Below are positions 45,806-55,037 of a stretch of DNA of 64,000 nt, piece after piece (positions within the stretch are counted from its first letter, which is position 1; the number at the start of each line of letters is the position of its first letter). Source of the stretch: Oscillospiraceae bacterium Zagget12 (lineage in GTDB: Bacteria; Bacillota; Clostridia; UBA1381). Location of the stretch: the NCBI GenBank assembly GCA_001941225.1, contig MSHM01000019.1, positions 1 through 64,000 of the forward strand, given 5' to 3'. The notes beneath the pieces were generated by a model. The model did no database searches. It saw nothing but the letters and a program-made list of their open reading frames with translations, and was not told the origin of the DNA. The position numbers and the translations under genes are program-made.

Positions 45806-48800
45806 TTAATAGATATAGTCCGGAGCCAGTATCGACATAAGCTCCTTGTCGTGGTTGTAGACCACACTTGACTCATTGTCAAAAATCATCGTCGCGCCGC
45901 CCTCGCGTGTGTACGGCTCCCAATTCGGAACGCCCTCGCCGTTCGGGTCGCCTGTCTTTGCGAAATTTATCCACGCTTGACTCATAACGTCCGACAGAGC
46001 CTTTGCCTCGTCAACATCTCCGCTTACCGAGGTTTTATCAATATTATTGAACACAAACGGGATTTCCGCCGTATGATATGATGTTCCCCACGTAAACACA
46101 TACGAGTAAACGGGCGCGCCGCCTTGGTCGGCTTTATGAGCCGTCAGCTTTAATATAGGCAGCCGTATCAGCGTCGAATCCACATAAAGCGCGGAGGTTG
46201 CCGTCTCGTTCGGATAAGCCTCGGCAAAGGCAACGGCTACCGCATCGGCGTTATCGCCGTATTTTTCCGTCATTGCCGCACTAAGCTTATCATCGCTCAT
46301 TTCCTCATCGGGGTTCGCAAGACCGCCGCTGCCCCAAACCGTCCATTCGTTAAGGTTGGAGCCGATAAGCAAGGGTATATCGTAGCCCGCCTCGGCAAAC
46401 GAATCCTCCGTTACGGGGCTTGTAGGGATATAGTCGCCGTCAACAACAGGCTCCCACAGGAGTGAATAACCGTTTACAAATTCCTCGTATATCCCCAATT
46501 CCTCTGCCGTTTTCACTAAAGCGGTATCGGATGCCGCCGCAAGCTCGTCATACGGTATGGTTTGCAATTCTTCGATATTGTCCTCCGAGATTCCCAACTC
46601 ATCAAGAATTACCTCGGTCAAACGGCCGCTTACCTCCTGTGAGGTGAATTTCGCGCCCATATTTTCCGTCGCGCCGCTCTCAACAATGCCCTTGTGGAAC
46701 AGTCCCTTTGCATACGGACTTGTCATAAGCGCCAACACCTTTGCGCCGCCGCCCGATTCGCCGAACACGGTGACATTATCCGGATCGCCGCCGAACTGCT
46801 CAATATTGTCTTGAATCCATTGGAGTGCCACAACAATATCGGTAATGCCGACATTTGCCGAATATTTGTATTTTTCATCATAAGCCGATAAATCCAAGTG
46901 TCCGAGTGCGTTTAATCTGTGATTTATCGAAACAACAACCATATCGCCCTTTTTGCTCAAATTCTCGCCGTCATATGTCGGACTTGCGATAGATGAACCG
47001 GTCGAAAATCCGCCGCCGTGCAGCCATACCATTACCGCGCGTTTTTCGCCGTCGTTTACGCCGGGTGTCCATATGTTTAGGTTCTGACAATTTTCGTCCG
47101 CGCCCTCGTTTACGCCCGACTGCGGTGAAATTGCGCCGTAGGAATACGCGGTTTTTACGCCGTCCCAGCTTTCAACCGAATGTGCGGGAACAAACCGCTC
47201 GTCCGCCTCGGCATAGGGAATGCCGTGGTAGGTGTAAATATTGTTGCTAATGTAACCCTGAACGGTGCCCGCAGATGTTTCGACAACCGCCAAATCCGCT
47301 CCCGCTCTTACCGAGGAATATTCCTCATCTGTTACGGCATCGCCCCACGTAACAGCGTCATTTCCTGGCTTAGCGTTTACCTCGATATACGCGAATTGTT
47401 CATCAGCCGCGCCGTGCCAATTCATAATGCCCGCTTGTGTGGTTATAACGTCACCCGCAGTTATTACCTGAACGTCGCCGTCTTCCTCTTGATAAAAGCC
47501 TGTTCCGTCAGTTACAAGCAAAATCCCGCCGCTTTCGTGTGAATGCCATGCTGTTCTTGCGCCCACTTCCATGGTGTAATAATCAACCTCGGGGCAGTTA
47601 TACACGTCCTCATATTCCACAAGCACATTTTTGTGAATTGTACCGGTATAGCCGTCCGCCGTAAATTCTTCACCCATATCAAACATCGTCTCGCCTGTTT
47701 CACGTATTGTGCCGTTTTCAAGAGCCTCCGCGACCGCCGATAAATACTCATCGTCGGAAACCTTTTCAAACCAATTCGTGGTTCCCGCATTGGGATTTAC
47801 GCTGATTGCGATATGCGCAAACCAACTGTCATTTATAGCCGAATGGAAGTGACGCTTGCCGGGCGGAATAAATATAACGTCACCCGCCTGCATAATTCTT
47901 GCCGGCTCACCCTCAATTCCGAGTACGCCGACACCCTCGGTAACAAGCAAAATCTGCCCGCCGTCGTGATAGTGCCAATCTGTTCTTGTACACGGCTCAA
48001 AGGTTACCTGTCCGAACGACGGTATTTGCATATCCTCATCATATGATGTTAGGAAATTTAAATACGATTGACCCGTAAACCATGCGCCCGCGGGGTTTAC
48101 ATCGCCTTGTCCGAACACATTTTCTATCGTGTCCGCGTCGATTATCGTGACCGTCTGCGATTCCTGCGACCAAAGGACTGTATATCCGAAACTTTCGGCG
48201 ATAAATCTAATCGGGAGCATTGTGCGGTCGTTGATGATTACGGGCGCAACATCAAGCTCGTTTGCAGTACTGTTTAAATATGCCGTTGTACTGCCGATTG
48301 TAAGCGTGATGACATCTCCGTTATACGAAAGTGTTGCCGTGCTTGTACCGCCGTTCCAATCGACGCTGCCGCCTATAGTTTCAACGAACGCTCTTATCGG
48401 CAACAACGTTCTGTCGTCCACAATAACCGGTGCTGTGCCGTTATCGTCAATATTGTTGTCAACACCGTTTACGGTCATAACAGGATTGCCTATCTGCATT
48501 GTTATTGTTGTATTCTCCGCCGCATCGCTTGTTGTTTCCTCAATAGCCGCCGCCAGAGTGCCGCGCATATTGAGTGTTCTCGGGAAACCGTTATACGGAG
48601 CCGTCAAAAGCGGAACCGCAAGCATCATATCCGCCGTGTTTCCCGCGGCAAGGCTTTCCGCGACCTTCGCGGGAATTTCATCCTCGCGTCCGCCCTCGGC
48701 GGTCATTACTGCAATGTCAATCAATGCCTGCACCGCCGCATTATCGGAGGTAGGAATTTCCGTTCCGGCTATAACGGCCTCTGTTGCCGCGTTTAAAAGC

Positions 48801-49741
48801 TCCTGCGTTGCCGCGTCAAGATTCGCGTCTATATACCCGTCTGTATCATCGGCTTTGAAATGGTCGAATATCGCAAGAATTTCCTCGGAATCACTGCTGT
48901 ATGAGGTTTCGACGGTATTTTCGGAAATTTCAGGCTCCGGTGACGGGCTCTCATTAAGCTCAACCGTTGATGAGTTTATAACCTCCAAGGCAAGCTCTGT
49001 TTTTTCCGCGCCGTTATATTCCTCATTTAAAAGCATTGCCGCGCGGAGCATATCCTTATCGTGACCGACATTTAAATTGCCGCTCACATGACCGCTTAAT
49101 TGGCTTGCGCAATTACCGTTCGCCGCTATGGTACACAGCGTTAAAAATTCTCTTGTGTAAAGCGACAGTCCACTCCTATTATAGAAATCACCAAAACATA
49201 TACCCGAAAGATACAGGGTTTGCATTTTCAAGGATTCTTCCATATCATCGGTTATCGTGCCAATCTGGGATCCGAAAAGGTATCTTTGAACCGCAAGACC
49301 TTTATCGTACCGCTCATCCTCGCTCCAAGTAATTCGGCTTGAATACTCCGTATCCTCACCGAGCGCGGCAAGAGCCGTGTCCGCCGCGTCAAGTGCGTCC
49401 GCCGCGCGGGTAATTCCGCAATACGCGCCGCTGTGATAGATAGCCTCCTTTATCTCAACCGCGCTTACGCCGTCATTTAACGCCGATTCTATTTCGTTGG
49501 CAAGTAAATCAAACCGGTGATTTGCGGTCATTGTTACAAGAGTGGATAAATGCTGTTCTTTCTTATCCAAATGCTCATTCACAAAATCAGTCCTTTCATC
49601 GTCGGTCATTTGTGTCAATGCCTGCGCCGGCACCGCAGAATCAGCGGAGTAAATATCATCGCTTAGCGCAAAGGTATTTACCGCGCAGCTCGCTGTAATC
49701 GCTGCCGCTGTCAGTGTCGATATAATACATTTCATTTTCAT
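45806..49741 (-). CDS. Secreted 1311-residue fusion: CMD-like, stalk, two cupins and type B carboxylesterase
   Basis: The start MKMKCIISTLTAAA follows AAAGGA; the track's earlier start is inside the previous gene. After a signal peptide come a carboxymuconolactone-decarboxylase-like region (~35-250, e.g. EIKEAIYHSGAYCG), a helical stretch, two stalk repeats (~425-550, VDDRTLLPIRAFVETIGG; INDRTMLPIRFIAESFGY), two cupins with metal-type His (TDWHYHDGGQILLV; TAWHSHESGGILLV), and an esterase (~825-1305) with the nucleophile elbow VTVFGESGGGAKV, oxyanion loop WLHGGGFSTG, an acid near NLNEW and a His in SYHTAEIPF. The CMD part lacks a clear CxxC redox pair. It is the last gene of the LysR-linked cluster. 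The substrate is unknown, possibly a plant-derived ester. Confidence 0.88.
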   Translation of the reverse strand: MKMKCIISTLTAAAITASCAVNTFALSDDIYSADSAVPAQALTQMTDDERTDFVNEHLDKKEQHLSTLVTMTANHRFDLLANEIESALNDGVSAVEIKEAIYHSGAYCGITRAADALDAADTALAALGEDTEYSSRITWSEDERYDKGLAVQRYLFGSQIGTITDDMEESLKMQTLYLSGICFGDFYNRSGLSLYTREFLTLCTIAANGNCASQLSGHVSGNLNVGHDKDMLRAAMLLNEEYNGAEKTELALEVINSSTVELNESPSPEPEISENTVETSYSSDSEEILAIFDHFKADDTDGYIDANLDAATQELLNAATEAVIAGTEIPTSDNAAVQALIDIAVMTAEGGREDEIPAKVAESLAAGNTADMMLAVPLLTAPYNGFPRTLNMRGTLAAAIEETTSDAAENTTITMQIGNPVMTVNGVDNNIDDNGTAPVIVDDRTLLPIRAFVETIGGSVDWNGGTSTATLSYNGDVITLTIGSTTAYLNSTANELDVAPVIINDRTMLPIRFIAESFGYTVLWSQESQTVTIIDADTIENVFGQGDVNPAGAWFTGQSYLNFLTSYDEDMQIPSFGQVTFEPCTRTDWHYHDGGQILLVTEGVGVLGIEGEPARIMQAGDVIFIPPGKRHFHSAINDSWFAHIAISVNPNAGTTNWFEKVSDDEYLSAVAEALENGTIRETGETMFDMGEEFTADGYTGTIHKNVLVEYEDVYNCPEVDYYTMEVGARTAWHSHESGGILLVTDGTGFYQEEDGDVQVITAGDVITTQAGIMNWHGAADEQFAYIEVNAKPGNDAVTWGDAVTDEEYSSVRAGADLAVVETSAGTVQGYISNNIYTYHGIPYAEADERFVPAHSVESWDGVKTAYSYGAISPQSGVNEGADENCQNLNIWTPGVNDGEKRAVMVWLHGGGFSTGSSIASPTYDGENLSKKGDMVVVSINHRLNALGHLDLSAYDEKYKYSANVGITDIVVALQWIQDNIEQFGGDPDNVTVFGESGGGAKVLALMTSPYAKGLFHKGIVESGATENMGAKFTSQEVSGRLTEVILDELGISEDNIEELQTIPYDELAAASDTALVKTAEELGIYEEFVNGYSLLWEPVVDGDYIPTSPVTEDSFAEAGYDIPLLIGSNLNEWTVWGSGGLANPDEEMSDDKLSAAMTEKYGDNADAVAVAFAEAYPNETATSALYVDSTLIRLPILKLTAHKADQGGAPVYSYVFTWGTSYHTAEIPFVFNNIDKTSVSGDVDEAKALSDVMSQAWINFAKTGDPNGEGVPNWEPYTREGGATMIFDNESSVVYNHDKELMSILAPDYIY

Positions 49742-50534
49742 TGTATTTCGTTTCCTTTCTGTACTTGCTTTGTTCGTTCGCCTCAACAATTTCATTTAAG
49801 CGTATGTTCGGATTATGATACCGCGCATCGGGGTTTATTTCCCCGATATTGAGCCGGATCGCGTATTCGGGGCAATGGTGTACGCACGCCATACACATTT
49901 GACAATTTTCGGACGTGTTGACCGCCCGCTGATTTTCAAGATGAATACATCCGGCGGGACAAACCTTAGTGCAAATGCCGCACCCGATACAGCTTGATGT
50001 GATATGATATATCGCCTTATCCATATTAGCGACAACATACCTGTTTCGCCTGACAAATTCATTATGCCAAGCAATATCCTCATCGGTTACGGGGCTTATG
50101 AATTTGCGGCGAGCGTCAATGTCGCGCCTTATCGCCGCAATCTGTTCCGGAATTTTCTTTGCCGCCGCTGTTTTTACCTGCTCCGCCATATCAAAGGACG
50201 GCAGGAAATTATCAACTGTCAATAAAACATTGATATAGTCGGCGGATTTTTCTATACTCACCAAAAATTCCTGCGCCCATTTCGCCGCGCCCGCGTGTCT
50301 GTTGCCGTAGGTAAGAATTATATAAAAGTAATCCGTCACAAATTCCGTGTTTTTCAAAAAATCCTTGACCATCATCGGCATCTCATGCCCGTATACGGGG
50401 CATACAATGCCGATTTTCTCGGCACTGTATATCTGTACGCTTTTATGAATTGCCTGAGGTATGCTTATTAAATCGGTGTCAAGCTCTTTTGCCGCATATA
50501 GGCTGTTGCCTGTTCCCGTAAAGTAAAATATCAT
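49656..50534 (-). CDS. EFR1-type flavodoxin-ferredoxin protein
   Basis: The protein has 292 residues. The N-terminal flavodoxin-like domain has the FMN loop YFTGTGNSLYAA; the C-terminal ferredoxin domain has two 4Fe-4S motifs, CIGCGICTKVCPAGCI and CQMCMACVHHCPEYAI. Such proteins pass electrons to redox enzymes in anaerobes. The C-terminal ~30 residues (YRKETKYNENEMYYIDTDSG) are not family-like and overlap the next gene by 86 bp, so the 3' end may have been altered. It lies 21 bp after the aldo/keto reductase gene. Confidence 0.9.
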   Translation of the reverse strand: MIFYFTGTGNSLYAAKELDTDLISIPQAIHKSVQIYSAEKIGIVCPVYGHEMPMMVKDFLKNTEFVTDYFYIILTYGNRHAGAAKWAQEFLVSIEKSADYINVLLTVDNFLPSFDMAEQVKTAAAKKIPEQIAAIRRDIDARRKFISPVTDEDIAWHNEFVRRNRYVVANMDKAIYHITSSCIGCGICTKVCPAGCIHLENQRAVNTSENCQMCMACVHHCPEYAIRLNIGEINPDARYHNPNIRLNEIVEANEQSKYRKETKYNENEMYYIDTDSGSDYSELRGKYLCAKR

Positions 50535-50555
50535 ACTGCATACCTCCCGCCGCTT

Positions 50556-51410
50556 TTATTCGTGGATTTTCCAACCGTGTATCATTTTCACAAACGCGGG
50601 GTCAAAGTGGTTTACAATCTCGCTTTTGCCCATATCGAGCGCAGAGATTTTTGCCATATCCTCATCGGAAAGTGCGAAGTCGAACACATTTATATTTTCC
50701 TCGATTCGCTCCTTGTGGACGGATTTCGGAATCACGACAACACCTCTTTGAATATTCCATCTTAACGCCACCTGCGCGGCGGTTTTTCCGTATTTCGCGC
50801 CGATTTCCGTAAGCACGGGATGTGTAAATATTCCGTAATTGCCCTCGGCGAACGGTCCCCACGCCTCGGGCGTTACGCCGTATTTCTTCATCGTTTCAAG
50901 CGCGTTTTCTTGCGCAAAGAACGGGTGCAGCTCAACCTGATTTACGGCGGGGATAACGTCTACGGTTTCGCAAATATCCGCAAGCACGTGAGGATAGAAG
51001 TTGCACACGCCTATTGCGCGGAGTTTGCCCGCTTTATACGCGTCCTCCATCGCGCGGTACGCACCGATATAATCATTCATCGGCTGATGAATTAAATACA
51101 GGTCGATATAATCAACGCCGAGCTTGTTCATTGAGGTTTCTATTGCTTTTTTCGCGCTGTCATAGCTTGTCATATCCTGCACCCACAGCTTTGTCGTGAT
51201 AAACAGCTCCTCACGCGGTACGCCGCATTTTTTAATCGCATTCCCGACAGCCTCCTCGTTCATATATGCCGCCGCTGTGTCAATAAGCCTGTATCCCGAC
51301 GCAATCGCGTTAAGCACCGCTTTTTCACATACCGCAGGGTCGGGCACCTGAAACACTCCGAATCCTAAGATAGGCATTTTTACTCCGTTGTTTAATGTTA
51401 CGTATTCCAT
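50556..51410 (-). CDS. Aldo/keto reductase
   Basis: The protein has 284 residues. It shows the AKR signatures LIDTAAAYMNEEAVGNAI (catalytic Asp/Tyr), LYLIHQPMNDY (His), AVNQVELHPFF and the NADPH-binding IPKSVHKERIEENINVFDF. It reduces aldehydes or ketones with NADPH; the pattern is close to 2,5-diketogluconate reductases. It sits between the SLH-esterase and EFR1 genes. Confidence 0.92.
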   Translation of the reverse strand: MEYVTLNNGVKMPILGFGVFQVPDPAVCEKAVLNAIASGYRLIDTAAAYMNEEAVGNAIKKCGVPREELFITTKLWVQDMTSYDSAKKAIETSMNKLGVDYIDLYLIHQPMNDYIGAYRAMEDAYKAGKLRAIGVCNFYPHVLADICETVDVIPAVNQVELHPFFAQENALETMKKYGVTPEAWGPFAEGNYGIFTHPVLTEIGAKYGKTAAQVALRWNIQRGVVVIPKSVHKERIEENINVFDFALSDEDMAKISALDMGKSEIVNHFDPAFVKMIHGWKIHE

Positions 51411-51432
51411 AGTTATAATCTCCTTTATTGAT

Positions 51433-52770
51433 TTAATTTACATTTTCATCTATCCAATTTTCAACGTGCGCGGCTATTTCGTCGCTGTTCAGCTCTTGGA
51501 ACATAAAGTGCGAGTTGCCTGTTATTCCTATATCGGGGAGTGATACCACAGTGCAGTTGCCGCCGTCGGCGTTATAGCTTTGGGCAAATTTATTTGCCGC
51601 GTCCTTTACGCCTTTCCAAAATGACGTTGACACAATATCCTCCGGCCCGTTATCTATATAGTCACCGAAATAGATAACTATCGGTATGTCCGCAGCAAGC
51701 AGGTTGTTATATTGCTCCGAGCCGATTTCCGGTGTTCCGCCCGGCTCAATCGCAACTATTGCCGCGACATTTTCGGTATCGACATTCCAACCGATTGCAC
51801 CGCCCTGCGAATGTGTTACATAAATGCTCTTTTGTCCCGTCTTTTCTCTGACATCTTTCATAACCTCGTCCATTGCCGCAACGATAACCTCTGTATCAAA
51901 GCTGCCTGTGTTCAGTGTCATTTGACGCAGGAATTGGTCAAGTGCGTCCTCACCATCGGGGAACTGCGAACCCTCGTAGCGGTCTGACGTTCCGCGTCCT
52001 ATTCTGAAATGCGTGTACCATGCCTGATCGCCCGGCATATAATCCTTTGAATCCTCTGACCATGTATCAATAGCATCGGTTGTCATAGAGGCTGTGTTTC
52101 CCGCTTCGCCGCGTCTCGGTTGATCAACCAAGAATACGCTGTGTCCGGCTTTTAAGAAGAAATTCGACCACCCCTCGCGTCCGTCGGGAGTTGTCATCCA
52201 ACCCATTCTTGACTGACCGTAGCCGTGCAAAAATACCATCGGCAGCTCTATTTCGTCCTCGGGTATCTGGTAAAGCACGTTCGCATGGTCAACGTGCGCG
52301 GTATTACCGGCGCGGGTAAAATCAAGCCAGTTTGTGGTGCTGTCAAATTCACCCTCGACAGGCTCTGTAACCGTTCCGCCGGAGGAGAATATTCCTTGCT
52401 CGGCAATGCTTAACGCATTTTCGTTTTGCTCGTCCGCGCTGTCGTCAATGCTTGCGGCTAAGCTCTTTGCGCGTTCCAGCATTATTGAATATTCCTCGGC
52501 TGTTACCTCACGGTTCGGCTCGAAGGTGTTCGCGTCAACACCCGAAACAATTCCGTTTTGGTACGCGTATGCGACATACTTTTCCGCATCGCCCGAAACA
52601 TCGTCAAACGGATTTTCGGCGGCTGTGTTTAACACTTCCGTTTCCTTACCGATTGTCTGGATAATGCTTATGAGAGCGTCCGCTCTTGTCGGTGCCGCAG
52701 CTGTCACACACGGTATAAAGCTCGCGGTCAACGCCGCAGCCGTAATGATTGATAAAAGTTTCTTTTTCAT
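51433..52770 (-). CDS. SLH-anchored alpha/beta-hydrolase (esterase)
   Basis: The protein has 445 residues: signal peptide (ITAAALTASFIPCVTA), about one and a half SLH repeats (FDDVSGDAEKYVAYAYQNGIVSGVDANTFEPNREVTAEE), then an alpha/beta hydrolase with the oxyanion-type FLHGYGQSRMGW, nucleophile elbow YVTHSQGGAIGW and a late His in GNSHFMFQEL. It resembles secreted esterases of aromatic or plant-ester degraders. With the esterase-bearing giant protein, it suggests that the cluster processes an ester substrate outside the cell. Confidence 0.88.
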   Translation of the reverse strand: MKKKLLSIITAAALTASFIPCVTAAAPTRADALISIIQTIGKETEVLNTAAENPFDDVSGDAEKYVAYAYQNGIVSGVDANTFEPNREVTAEEYSIMLERAKSLAASIDDSADEQNENALSIAEQGIFSSGGTVTEPVEGEFDSTTNWLDFTRAGNTAHVDHANVLYQIPEDEIELPMVFLHGYGQSRMGWMTTPDGREGWSNFFLKAGHSVFLVDQPRRGEAGNTASMTTDAIDTWSEDSKDYMPGDQAWYTHFRIGRGTSDRYEGSQFPDGEDALDQFLRQMTLNTGSFDTEVIVAAMDEVMKDVREKTGQKSIYVTHSQGGAIGWNVDTENVAAIVAIEPGGTPEIGSEQYNNLLAADIPIVIYFGDYIDNGPEDIVSTSFWKGVKDAANKFAQSYNADGGNCTVVSLPDIGITGNSHFMFQELNSDEIAAHVENWIDENVN

Positions 52771-52785
52771 AATAGTATCGCTCCT

Positions 52786-53976
52786 TTACTTGTATGATTT
52801 TTGATAAATTTTAAGACATTCCTCATCGGTGAGCGGCACGGGGTCATTTTGGAAATTAGTCCACAATGTGTCCCTCGCGTTCTGCACCATACCCGCAAAC
52901 TCATTCGGGGTTATCCCAAAATCGCTCATTCTTAAATCGCTCACGCCGCAGGCTGTCTTTAAGCTCTCCAACGCTATGATAAACTCCGCAGGCTCCGACG
53001 CGTTTTTAATTCCCATAAGCCGCGCCATTTCAATAAATCTGTCGTCGCATACGTGCTTTTCGATAAATGTTTCGTAAAATGCCGTTGAAATCATTATCAA
53101 TCCCGCTCCGTGGGGAAGATTGGGGTGCATCGCGCTCAGCGCGTGTTCAAGCGGATGCGCGCTTGTACACGCGCCGACGGTCATTTGAATGCCCGATAAG
53201 TAGCTACCGAATGCGACCTTGCTCATCGCGTCATTATCCTTCGGGTCATTTACCGCTTTTGCAAGATTTGCGCTTACATTTCTTATAGCCTCCGATGCGA
53301 CTGTCTTACTCATTTCATTGCGCTTGTTCGAAATAAATCCCTCGGTGCTGTGAAACAATGCGTCAAATCCCTGATACGCTTTGAATTTCGGCGGAACACT
53401 CATCATAAGCTCGGGGTCTATTACCGCCAATTTCGGCATTGTGCCTTTGCCGAACACGCCCGTTTTTTCGTTTGTGTCGATATTGGTTATAACTGCGCCG
53501 CCGTCTGTTTCCGAGCCTGTTCCGGCTGTTGTGGGTATCGCGATTATCGAGAGCGACGCATTCTTCGGCTGACGCTTTTTGCCCGTCCCGAACATTACAT
53601 ACTCCCATAAATCATCGCTTTCGTTTGCCGCCATAATTCCTATCGCTTTTGCCGCGTCGATTACACTTCCGCCGCCGAGCGCTACGATAAAATCACAGCC
53701 ACTCTTTCGGGCAGCTCTGCCGCCCGCCTCGGTTTCCCACTTTGTCGGATTGGAGCTGACTTCATCGAATACCACATACTCACTATTCGCCAAGTTTAAT
53801 TCGTGCAGCACCCTGTCAAGATAGCCGTTCGCCCTCATTGATTTGCCGTTTGAGATAACAACAAGTGCTTTCCTGCCCGCAACAGGTGCGTTCGGCGTAT
53901 TTATAAATCTATGAAACTCCGATATTTTACCGTTGCCGAATACCGCATTCGTTGTTACCGAAAAATTAAAGCTCAT
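52786..53976 (-). CDS. Iron-containing alcohol dehydrogenase
   Basis: The protein has 396 residues from MSFNFSVTTNAVFGNGK, 8 nt after GGAGG; an ATG at 53982 is too close to that site. It has the NAD-binding GGGSVIDAAKAIGI and the metal-binding segment SAHPLEHALSAMHPNLPHGAGL. It interconverts alcohols and aldehydes with NAD(P)H. It is the first gene after the divergent LysR regulator and probably the first of the operon. Confidence 0.93.
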   Translation of the reverse strand: MSFNFSVTTNAVFGNGKISEFHRFINTPNAPVAGRKALVVISNGKSMRANGYLDRVLHELNLANSEYVVFDEVSSNPTKWETEAGGRAARKSGCDFIVALGGGSVIDAAKAIGIMAANESDDLWEYVMFGTGKKRQPKNASLSIIAIPTTAGTGSETDGGAVITNIDTNEKTGVFGKGTMPKLAVIDPELMMSVPPKFKAYQGFDALFHSTEGFISNKRNEMSKTVASEAIRNVSANLAKAVNDPKDNDAMSKVAFGSYLSGIQMTVGACTSAHPLEHALSAMHPNLPHGAGLIMISTAFYETFIEKHVCDDRFIEMARLMGIKNASEPAEFIIALESLKTACGVSDLRMSDFGITPNEFAGMVQNARDTLWTNFQNDPVPLTDEECLKIYQKSYK

Positions 53977-54008
53977 TTTCATTGCCTCCCTGCTTCTTTT
54001 GTAATTTA

Positions 54009-54038
54009 ATTGTAGCACTCTTTTTGTGGAAAGTACAA
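54009..54038 (-). promoter_or_regulatory. Promoter of the alcohol dehydrogenase cluster
   Basis: Minus strand: TTGTAC, 18-nt spacer, TACAAT with extended TGC. The operator repeats lie just upstream, the normal place for a LysR activator. Confidence 0.7.
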
Positions 54039-54048
54039 TATCAATCCC

Positions 54049-54074
54049 GAATAGCAGTATTCAATTAGTGAATA
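54049..54074. promoter_or_regulatory. Overlapping inverted repeats, probable LysR-binding site
   Basis: GAATA-4-TATTC (54049-54062) shares its right arm with TATTCA-5-TGAATA (54058-54074). The second contains TTC-N7-GAA, a T-N11-A LysR box. Confidence 0.75.
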
Positions 54075-54096
54075 GTGAGAATTTTAACTGCCGCTC

Positions 54097-54125
54097 TTGC
54101 TTTAGTGAAAAATATTTGCTATAAT
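54097..54125 (+). promoter_or_regulatory. Promoter of the LysR gene
   Basis: TTGCTT, 17-nt spacer, TATAAT, downstream of the shared operator, so autoregulation is likely. Confidence 0.8.
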
Positions 54126-54180
54126 CTAGGAAAGTCACTTATTAAATTTAGCTATAAATTTGACTGTGCGAGGTGTAACC

Positions 54181-55023
54181 ATGATTGAATTATCCGTCCT
54201 TGAACAATTTGTTGTATTCGCGGAATGCGGAACGCTGTCCGCCGCCGCCGAAAAGCTCTTTATTTCCCAACCGACGCTTACGCGCTCAATGAGAAAGTTG
54301 GAAAATGATTTAGGCGTAACGCTTTTTGAGCGCAGCAAAAATAAAATGGCGCTGAACGAAAACGGAAAATTCGCCCTAAGTCACGCACAAAAGATTTTGG
54401 AACAGTCAAGCGATATGGTTCGTCTTGTGCGCTCGTTTGACAGACAGCGCAACACTATTTCAATCGGGGCCTGTGCTCCTATGCCCGTATATTTTTTGGT
54501 GCAGTCTGCAAGCCGTTTGTTTCCGTCAATGACTGTATCGTCCGAGATAAAGGATGTTGATATACTTGTAAACGGGCTAAAGGACGAAACGTATCAGGTT
54601 ATCATACTGCCGTATAAACCCGATGACAACGACATTTATACCACCGTCTACGGCGAGGAAAAGCTTGCGTTTGCACTGCCCGAAAATCATCCCAAAGCAA
54701 AAAGTCAAGGTCTTTATATGAGCGACCTTGACGGTGAAAATATGATTCTTATGTCGCAGATAGGCTTTTGGAGCGACTTTGCGGAAAGAAAAATGCCGCA
54801 CTCGCGCTTTCTCGTTCAAAATGAGCGTTTCGATTTTGACGAGCTTGTGCAGTCGTCGGTATTGCCGAACTTTACCACAGATGTTGCGATGAAATTTTTC
54901 GGCAAATCGCCGAACCGTGTGATAGTTCCTATTCTTGACGAGGACGCGGATGTGACGTTTTATCTTTGTTGTCTTGATAGGAATAAGAGCAAGATCGGCA
55001 AGCTTATGGAGTGTCGGATGTAG
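54181..55023 (+). CDS. LysR-family transcriptional regulator
   Basis: The protein has 280 residues from MIELSVLEQFVVFAE after GAGGTG; the track start 21 bp earlier lacks a ribosome site. The winged helix is CGTLSAAAEKLFISQPTLTRSMRKLENDLGVTLFERSKNKM and a periplasmic-binding-like effector domain follows. It is divergent from the alcohol dehydrogenase cluster and shares with it an intergenic region containing a LysR-type box, so it very likely controls that cluster in response to an unknown small molecule. Confidence 0.92.
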   Translation: MIELSVLEQFVVFAECGTLSAAAEKLFISQPTLTRSMRKLENDLGVTLFERSKNKMALNENGKFALSHAQKILEQSSDMVRLVRSFDRQRNTISIGACAPMPVYFLVQSASRLFPSMTVSSEIKDVDILVNGLKDETYQVIILPYKPDDNDIYTTVYGEEKLAFALPENHPKAKSQGLYMSDLDGENMILMSQIGFWSDFAERKMPHSRFLVQNERFDFDELVQSSVLPNFTTDVAMKFFGKSPNRVIVPILDEDADVTFYLCCLDRNKSKIGKLMECRM

Positions 55024-55037
55024 CGCGGTAATATACA

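Noticed and set aside
48129-49064. 311-residue + strand ORF
   Set aside because: It is the antisense shadow of the secreted fusion gene, low in complexity and lacking a ribosome site.
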